26,963 bases of DNA from CAZKUN01 sp964555935 (GTDB lineage: Bacteria > Armatimonadota > Zipacnadia > Zipacnadales > VGFC01), in assembly GCA_964555935.1 (NCBI GenBank), contig CAZKUN010000117.1:1-26963 (forward strand), in the 5' to 3' direction. The translations under genes were made by a program, and so were the position numbers. Under the pieces are notes generated by a model. That model did not search any database. It was not told where the DNA came from and was given only the letters and a program-made list of their open reading frames with translations. Shown here one piece after another: positions 21,721 to 26,963 of the stretch. Position 1 is the first letter of the stretch. Every line of letters starts with the position of its first letter.

Positions 21721-24318
21721 ATGAACCGCCTGCTCCTGATCCCGATCTGCCTCCTCGTCGCCGCACCCGCGTGGAGTCAAGAAGCGCTCGCCATTGAGGA
21801 CTTCGCGACCGTCGAAGCGTGGCCGGGGCTTGAGCTTAGCAGCGAGCAAGCCCGGTCTGGCGGTACGTCGGCGAAGTGGTCCGGGATGGTCGACACGCCC
21901 CAGATCCGGTGCGAGCGGATTCCGCATGACTGGACGGGGTACGGCCACTTCACGTTCTGGGTGTACAACGAGGTGGAGTTGCCGACGCGGTTCATGTGCA
22001 TCATCCCCTCCGAGAACCCCGCGAGCGATGGGCCCGACTACTGGTCGGTCGGCGTGGCGCTGAGTTTCACCGGCTGGCGTCGGTTCGGCGTTGCGATCAA
22101 CCCGAACTCGGGCACGCGGGACCCGCGCGGCTGGGATCAGGTCGATGCGATCTCGTTCACTGCGAGCGGCTGGGGCAATGAGCCGCATCCGGACGCGGTG
22201 GTCTACATCGATGAGATGAAACTCACGAACGAGTTCTCAGGTCCGGGCCCGCTGACCAGCGATGGGGACTTCTTCGGCGGCCTGCGCGATGACATGGCGG
22301 AGCTGGCGGCGACTCGGGAAGCGGCGGCGGCGGGAGACTACGAGCGGGCGAAGGTCGAGTTCCTCGCGTACATGCGCGGACGACCAGGGCCGGTCTGGCG
22401 GTTTGACTGGCGCGATTGGGACAAGAAGCAGCAGGATAACTTCGATACCGGCCGGGCAGATCGCGCGATGGCCCACATCCACAGTTCGTTCGGCCGGCAG
22501 ACGGAGCTAGGGCCCGACATCGACTGGACGACCAACGGCTTCAGTCGCGATGAGCCCGAGTACACGCCCGAGTGGACTTACAACCTCAACCGCTTCGGCG
22601 CGTGGGTCGACCTCGGCCGGGCTTACTGGGCAACGGGCGACGAGAAGTATGCCCAGGAGTGGATCGCTCAGATGCTCGACTGGACCGCCGACGAGATCGC
22701 GCCGGAGCTAGGCTCGCCTAACACCGCGCCGACGTGGCGCACCATCGAGCAGGGGATCCGGACGGCGGGCTCGTGGATGGATACATACCACTACTTCCTT
22801 GGCTCGCCCTCGCTGACGCCTGAGGCGCACTGCACTTTCGTGAAGTCCTTCGTGGAGCACGCCCAGCAACTCCGTCGCATGACGGTCGACTACCCTCAGC
22901 ATGGCGGCAACTGGGTCACGATGGAGTGCAATGGCCTGGCGCATGTTGGCGTCATGTTCCCTGAGTTCACGGCCGCCGAGGACTGGCGGGACGTCGCGTA
23001 TGGGCGCATGCTAGTGGAGTTGGAGGCCCAGGTCTACCCCGATGGCGCGCAGATGGAACTGACCGGCGGCTACCACCAGGTCGCGAGAGGCAACTTCAAG
23101 CGCGCGCTCGACCCGCTGCTGCGCAATGACCTGCCGTTGCCGGATGGCTACATGGAGAAGCTCGAGCGGATGTATCGGTACAATCTCGAATCGATGATGC
23201 CCAACGGGACGCTCCCGCCGCTGAACGATTCCGGCAACAGCAACGTGAGAGGCGCGCTGAGGGAGGCCTACGAGCTGTACGGTGACGAGACGTACCTGTG
23301 GGGCGCGACGCTTGGCGAGGAAGGCACGCCTGTCGATTACACCTCTGTGAGCTTCCCGTGGGCGGGCCAGCACGTCATGCGTAGCGGGTGGACGCGCGAC
23401 GATGTCTACCTGATGTTCGAGGCCGGGCCTTTCGGCACGGGGCACCAGCATGAGGACAAGCTGGGCTTGTACCTGTATGGTGGCGGGCGGACGCTGTTGA
23501 CCGAAGCGGGCTCGTACACCTACGACCGATCGAAGTGGCGGCGTTACGCGCTGGACACAGCGTCGCACAACACGATCATGGTCGATGGCCTCAGCCAGAA
23601 CCAGCGCTCCCAGCGAGACACGTACCGGGCCCAAGAGCCACTGGACGGCACGTGGGTCACCACCGATGGCTTCGATTGGGCGACGGGCACGTATGACGGA
23701 GGATACGGACGGGACCGCGACACGAGCGTGACTCATGAGCGGACGGTGATCTTCGTGCGGCCGGATTACTTCCTCGTGCTGGATCGGCTTCTCGGCGAGG
23801 GCGACCACACGTATTCGAATATCTTCCACCTCGATGCCGATGAGGCGGACCTCGATGAGGACACCCTCACCGTCATCAGCCGGGTCCCGGACGCCGCGAA
23901 CCTCGCGCTGATCCCGATCGACACGGATGGTCTCACCGTCGATGTCGTGAAGGGGCAGGATGAGCCCGTTCAGGGGTGGATTCCGAGGGCCAAACATCGC
24001 CAGATACCCACGCCGATCTACGAGAAGACCGGGCCGTGCCCACAGCTCTTCGCGACACTGATGGTGCCCCTGGCGGCCGGTGAGGAACTCGATGTCTCCG
24101 CGGAGCTTCTGGATGTCGGCGCTCCGCGCCATGAGGCGCTCGGAGTTCGGGTCACCCGGGGCGACGCCAGCGATACGATTCTGTACTCGTTCGATGGTCC
24201 CCGGGCCATGGATGCGGGCGGCGTGCGGGCGAACGCGCAGTTGGCGATTGTGAGAGATGGTGACGGCGACGCGAGGGCGTCGGCGCTGCGCGGCGAGGTG
24301 CTTGGATTCGACCGTTGA
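21721..24318 (+). CDS. Secreted heparinase II/III-family polysaccharide lyase
   Basis: An 865-residue exported enzyme. The start is ATG at 21721 with GGAGGG 6 bases upstream and a signal peptide (MNRLLLIPICLLVAAPAWSQ). Residues about 25-175 form a carbohydrate-binding-like beta domain ('YGHFTFWVYNEVELPTRFM', 'VVYIDEMKLTNEF'). The central alpha toroid has 'GGNWVTMECNGLAHVGVMFPEF' (N397, H408) and 'MELTGGYHQVARGNF' (Y451). The C-terminal beta sandwich has 'GTGHQHEDKLGLYLYGGG' with H575 and H577. These are the standard landmarks of heparinase II/III and alginate-lyase-type PL families. The enzyme should cleave uronic-acid-containing glycans by beta-elimination. At the usual Asn-His pair I see Asn-Trp. 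Substrate unknown. Confidence 0.88.
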   Translation: MNRLLLIPICLLVAAPAWSQEALAIEDFATVEAWPGLELSSEQARSGGTSAKWSGMVDTPQIRCERIPHDWTGYGHFTFWVYNEVELPTRFMCIIPSENPASDGPDYWSVGVALSFTGWRRFGVAINPNSGTRDPRGWDQVDAISFTASGWGNEPHPDAVVYIDEMKLTNEFSGPGPLTSDGDFFGGLRDDMAELAATREAAAAGDYERAKVEFLAYMRGRPGPVWRFDWRDWDKKQQDNFDTGRADRAMAHIHSSFGRQTELGPDIDWTTNGFSRDEPEYTPEWTYNLNRFGAWVDLGRAYWATGDEKYAQEWIAQMLDWTADEIAPELGSPNTAPTWRTIEQGIRTAGSWMDTYHYFLGSPSLTPEAHCTFVKSFVEHAQQLRRMTVDYPQHGGNWVTMECNGLAHVGVMFPEFTAAEDWRDVAYGRMLVELEAQVYPDGAQMELTGGYHQVARGNFKRALDPLLRNDLPLPDGYMEKLERMYRYNLESMMPNGTLPPLNDSGNSNVRGALREAYELYGDETYLWGATLGEEGTPVDYTSVSFPWAGQHVMRSGWTRDDVYLMFEAGPFGTGHQHEDKLGLYLYGGGRTLLTEAGSYTYDRSKWRRYALDTASHNTIMVDGLSQNQRSQRDTYRAQEPLDGTWVTTDGFDWATGTYDGGYGRDRDTSVTHERTVIFVRPDYFLVLDRLLGEGDHTYSNIFHLDADEADLDEDTLTVISRVPDAANLALIPIDTDGLTVDVVKGQDEPVQGWIPRAKHRQIPTPIYEKTGPCPQLFATLMVPLAAGEELDVSAELLDVGAPRHEALGVRVTRGDASDTILYSFDGPRAMDAGGVRANAQLAIVRDGDGDARASALRGEVLGFDR

Positions 24319-24336
24319 GGCCAGCCGGGCGTTTCC

Positions 24337-24366
24337 TTGCCACCGCAGGGGCTTTCCTGGTATACT
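24337..24366 (+). promoter_or_regulatory. Sigma-70-like promoter upstream of the BadF-type kinase
   Basis: TTGCCA (24337-24342) is followed after 18 bases by TATACT (24361-24366). It sits just past the lyase stop and would start a leader of about 127 bases before the kinase ATG. Pattern-based only. Confidence 0.5.
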
Positions 24367-24499
24367 TCGCGCGGCACGGAACACGCCGGAATCGCCGCGA
24401 ATCAAGCGGGAGAGCCGCAATCCGGCGCGCCGCGCGCCTGTTGTCGCGCCTGCTAGCATCTGGCCCGCATTGGCCAGCTGAAAGGACCCATGGGGCTGG

Positions 24500-25510
24500 A
24501 TGACTGAGACTCGCCCTCTGGTGATAGCTATCGAGGGTGGCGGCTCGAAAACAGTCGCCATCGCGGTCGACGCCGGCGGACACGTCATTGCTCACGGCAA
24601 GGCCGGATCGTCGCTCGCCCTCTACGTGGGGGACGAGCGTTCGCTCGACGCCGTCGACACGGCGCTGAGCGCCGCCGCGGAGCAGATCGATGCGGACCGC
24701 GTAACCGTCATAGCCAGCGCGATGGTCGGCAAGGGTTACGCGACCGACCCGCGCGTCTCCGCCGAGGAGCGTTTTCCTCATGCGCGGCACGTTCAGATGA
24801 GCGAGCCAGATGCCGCGCTGGTCGGGGCGACGCTCTCATCGACCGGCGCCGTCATCCTGGCGGGCACGGGCTCGTTCGGATGGGCCATTGGCGAAGACGG
24901 CGCGACCGGCCACTGCGGCGGCGGCGGCCCGTTGGTCGGCGATGAGGGCAGCGGGCACTGGATCGCGCTCGAGGCGATGCGGCGCGGGATGTGGGCGCGA
25001 GATGGGCGTGGCGGCGAGACGGTCCTGATCGAGGCAATCCAGGAGCATTACGGTCTCGAGCACTACGGACACATCATAGGCCGGCTGTATGGTCGCGACA
25101 AGATGAGTCGACGTGACATTGCGTCTCTCGCGCCGGTTGTCTGCAGAGCCGCCGATGCCGGCGATGCCGTGGCTATCTTGGTCCTCGAAATGGCGGCGGA
25201 TCAACTCGCGCATCTGGTGGCGACCGCCATTCTCAAGGTCAAGGAAAAGGGCGACGGCTGGGGTGACGGCCCCCTCCTGGGCTGCACCGGAGGAGTCTGC
25301 CTCGGTTCTCGGATGTTGCGGGAGATGATCGCGGCACGAGTCGCGGAGACCGTGCCCGACATCGTGCCGTGCGATCCGCACCTGCCTCCAGTTGGCGGCG
25401 TGGCGATCCGGGCGCTGCGCGAGGCGGGCGTTGAAGTTGAGGGAGACGTGTTGGCACAGCTACAACGCAGCCTACCCGCCGCTTTGGGGGCCGCGACACT
25501 AGGAGACTGA
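24500..25510 (+). CDS. BadF/BadG/NAGK-family sugar kinase
   Basis: A 336-residue protein of the ASKHA ATPase superfamily. 'VIAIEGGGSKT' (8-18) is the first phosphate-binding motif, and 'VILAGTGSFGW' is the second, followed by 'GGGGPLVGDEGSGHWIALEAMRR', which is characteristic of the N-acetylglucosamine-kinase-like branch of the BadF family; a further glycine loop 'LLGCTGGVCLGSRMLREMI' lies near the C-terminus. Reaction inferred: ATP-dependent phosphorylation of an amino sugar. The start is ATG at 24500. An overlapping five-codon frame (ATG at 24490, stop inside the second codon of the gene) has the better-placed AAAGGA site, so translational coupling is possible. It is followed 7 bases later by the SIS-domain gene. 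Confidence 0.85.
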   Translation: MTETRPLVIAIEGGGSKTVAIAVDAGGHVIAHGKAGSSLALYVGDERSLDAVDTALSAAAEQIDADRVTVIASAMVGKGYATDPRVSAEERFPHARHVQMSEPDAALVGATLSSTGAVILAGTGSFGWAIGEDGATGHCGGGGPLVGDEGSGHWIALEAMRRGMWARDGRGGETVLIEAIQEHYGLEHYGHIIGRLYGRDKMSRRDIASLAPVVCRAADAGDAVAILVLEMAADQLAHLVATAILKVKEKGDGWGDGPLLGCTGGVCLGSRMLREMIAARVAETVPDIVPCDPHLPPVGGVAIRALREAGVEVEGDVLAQLQRSLPAALGAATLGD

Positions 25511-25517
25511 TAACGAA

Positions 25518-26259
25518 ATGCTAGCCCAAGACTGGCTGAACGCGGTTCGCGACGTGCTGCAGCGCATCGAAGAGACGCAGATGGACAAGATCAACAAGGT
25601 GGCGCAGTGGATCGCCGAATCCGCAGTCGAAGGTGGCGCGTGGCACCTGCACGATACCGGGCACATGGTCTCGCAGGAACTCATCCATCGCGCCGGGGGG
25701 CTGCTGCTGATCAACCCGCTGACGTACTCTTTCGGCGTCAATAACCCCGTCCGCCCGCGCGACAACCGCAAGGGCAAGGAGCACGTCCGGGGCGATCGCA
25801 TCAGCGGAATCGGCAAGAGAATCGTAGAGTCTTCGAACATGGTCGCCGGCGACGTGTTGACGGTCGGCTCGGTCTCTGGGCGAAACGCCGCTTCAATCGA
25901 TCTCGCGCTCGCCGCTCGCGAGGCGGGGATCAAGGTCTTTGCCGTCACGAGCCTGACGTACTCATCGTCGGTCACCTCGACTCACCCGAGTGGGAAGCGC
26001 CTGTTTGAGGCCGCCGAGATCGCCATCGACAACTGCGCGGCCAAGGGCGACGCGGCCCTGGATGTCGACGGGCTGGAGGTTCCGTTCGGCCCGACGTCGG
26101 GTATGGGCGCCGCGAGCGTCTGTTGGTGCGTCTGTTCGCAGGTTGTCGAGAAACTCGTCGCCATGGGGCGCAAACCGAGCGTGTTCATGAGCNNNNNNNN
26201 NNGGCGGGCCGGAGTTCAACGCGAAGGCCGGCGAGCAGTTCAAGACGACGGGCGTCTAA
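25518..26259 (+). CDS. SIS-domain sugar-phosphate protein, interrupted by an assembly gap
   Basis: About 245 residues. The start is ATG at 25518, 7 bases past the kinase stop, with AGGAGA upstream. The N-terminal helix (MLAQDWLNAVRDVLQRIEET) and 'WHLHDTGHMVSQELIHRAGGL' are followed by 'GDVLTVGSVSGRNAASIDLAL' and 'IKVFAVTSLTYS', the pattern of sugar isomerase (SIS) domains of the UPF0309 type. At codon 226 ten Ns (26193-26202) occur. Keeping the coding frame on the far side ('GGPEFNAKAGEQFKTTGV' to TAA at 26257-26259) requires a gap length different from 10, so the break is an assembly artefact, not a mutation. The pairing with a BadF-type kinase suggests amino-sugar or sugar-phosphate handling. 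Confidence 0.85.
26193..26202. other. Assembly gap (ten Ns)
   Basis: This is a run of ten Ns inside the SIS-domain gene. The reading frame does not match across it, as at 1893-1902. Confidence 0.95.
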
Positions 26260-26288
26260 TCGATCATTACCTGCAGGGAGGGCTCGAG

Positions 26289-26963
26289 ATGGCTATCTCA
26301 AGCTTCGTTCTTACGGTTGCCGAGGGCAAGCGCCTGATTGCGAAGGGCGTCGCTCAACTTCCGGTCGTTCAGCGCGCGATGGAGAGCGGCATTGTCGCTG
26401 TCTGCAAGGGCACGACCAACGCGTACGTTGCCGAGGAGCTGCTCGGCCAACCGATCGACAAGACGGGTTACGTTCTCGGCGCGACGCTGCCGGCCAAGGG
26501 CCCCGAGCGTGAGGATGTTCTGCCTGGCTCGATTCCCGATGTTGTTTTGCGCGACGGGAAGCCGGCCGATGACATCGAAAGCTGCATGGACGCGTTCAAG
26601 GTGATGGGGCCGGATGACGTCATCATCAAGGGCGGCAACGCTCTCGACTACCCGTCCGGGCTGGCGGGCGTGTTGGTTGGTCACCCCGAGGGTGGCACGG
26701 TCGGCGCGATGATCGGGCACGTTTACGGCCGCAAGGTCAACGTGGTCATCCCGATAGGGCTTGAGAAGCAGACGGCCACGAGTCTCGAGGTCGCTCAGAC
26801 CGAGCTTCTGGAGGCGACCGGCTCGGACGACACGCCGACGCTGTGGGTCTTCGATGGCGACATCATCACTGAACTCGGGGCCATCGAACTGCTCGCCGAC
26901 GTCGATGCGATGCAGATCGGCGCGGGCGGCATCGCCGGCGCTCAGGGCGCCGTGTGGCTTACT
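26289..26963 (+). CDS. Unrecognised conserved-looking protein (3' end cut by window)
   Basis: The first 225 codons of a soluble protein, with no signal peptide or membrane helix. The start is ATG at 26289 with GGGAGGG 6 bases upstream, 29 bases past the SIS gene stop, so it belongs to the same operon. Notable stretches are 'SGIVAVCKGTTNAYVAEELL', 'GYVLGATLPAKG', 'MGPDDVIIKGGNALDY', 'AGVLVGHPEGGTVGAMIG' and, at the cut end, 'MQIGAGGIAGAQGAVWL'. Frequent glycine-rich turns after short strands suggest an alpha/beta enzyme. I do not recognise the family. Its place after a kinase and a SIS protein suggests a step in the same sugar pathway. Confidence 0.8.
   Translation, partial: MAISSFVLTVAEGKRLIAKGVAQLPVVQRAMESGIVAVCKGTTNAYVAEELLGQPIDKTGYVLGATLPAKGPEREDVLPGSIPDVVLRDGKPADDIESCMDAFKVMGPDDVIIKGGNALDYPSGLAGVLVGHPEGGTVGAMIGHVYGRKVNVVIPIGLEKQTATSLEVAQTELLEATGSDDTPTLWVFDGDIITELGAIELLADVDAMQIGAGGIAGAQGAVWLT

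Noticed and set aside
24400..24480. GC-rich inverted stretches before the kinase gene as a riboswitch
   Set aside because: No recognised aptamer core; the pairing is what a GC-rich sequence gives by chance.
23011..24588. 525-residue minus-strand open frame opposite the lyase gene
   Set aside because: Arginine-rich and without motifs, typical of an antisense shadow; the plus-strand lyase is clearly coding.

Overview
The window is GC-rich and consists mostly of tightly packed protein-coding genes with strong purine-rich ribosome binding sites. Many genes are co-oriented, overlap by 4 bases or sit a few bases apart. Gene content (sugar ABC transport, GH4 glycosidase, enolase-superfamily enzyme, heparinase II/III-type lyase, BadF-type kinase, secreted BNR-repeat protein, secreted papain-like protease, lipoprotein and signal-peptide proteins) suggests a free-living, glycan-degrading, diderm-like bacterium, probably an uncultivated lineage known from metagenomes such as Armatimonadota or a PVC/FCB-type phylum. 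I cannot fix the phylum from sequence alone. Two runs of exactly ten Ns (1893-1902 and 26193-26202) break reading frames, so they look like scaffold joins of unknown true length.

Layout. (1) 1-4327, minus strand: a carbohydrate ABC importer locus running UPF0280 protein, lipoprotein solute-binding protein, small membrane protein (damaged by an N gap), MalF-type permease, MalG-type permease (cut by the window edge). No ATPase is present; it may be encoded elsewhere. (2) 4417-4513: a 97-bp REPIN-like palindromic element. (3) 4595-6792, plus strand: a mechanosensitive channel with an EF-hand-like loop, overlapping a GT2-like glycosyltransferase, ending in a perfect 30-bp inverted repeat. (4) 6868-11502, minus strand: a polysaccharide flippase, a TPR protein and a sialidase-like protein, coupled by overlap or a 4-base gap. 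(5) 11527-12830: a scarred region holding an 85-percent identical ~90-bp direct repeat, a fragment of the flippase N-terminus and the start of an IS256-like transposase. (6) 11749-18363, minus strand: a membrane zinc-ribbon protein, a secreted HEAT-like protein, a secreted papain-like protease with an unknown secreted partner, the second copy of the REPIN-like element abutting another flippase fragment, and a bacterial PH-domain membrane protein. (7) 18724-26963, plus strand: a catabolic cluster of GH4 glycosidase, enolase-superfamily dehydratase/epimerase, heparinase II/III lyase, BadF/NAGK-type kinase, SIS-domain protein and an unrecognised conserved-looking protein cut by the window edge.

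How it fits together (inference): the plus-strand cluster looks like a route in which a secreted lyase breaks a uronic-acid or amino-sugar-containing glycan, GH4 splits the oligosaccharide in the cytoplasm, the enolase-fold enzyme dehydrates or epimerises an acid sugar, and the kinase and SIS protein handle an amino sugar or sugar phosphate. The minus-strand importer at the left end could feed it. The flippase/GT/TPR/sialidase genes relate to cell-surface glycans. I found no tRNA, rRNA, CRISPR array or intact transposase.
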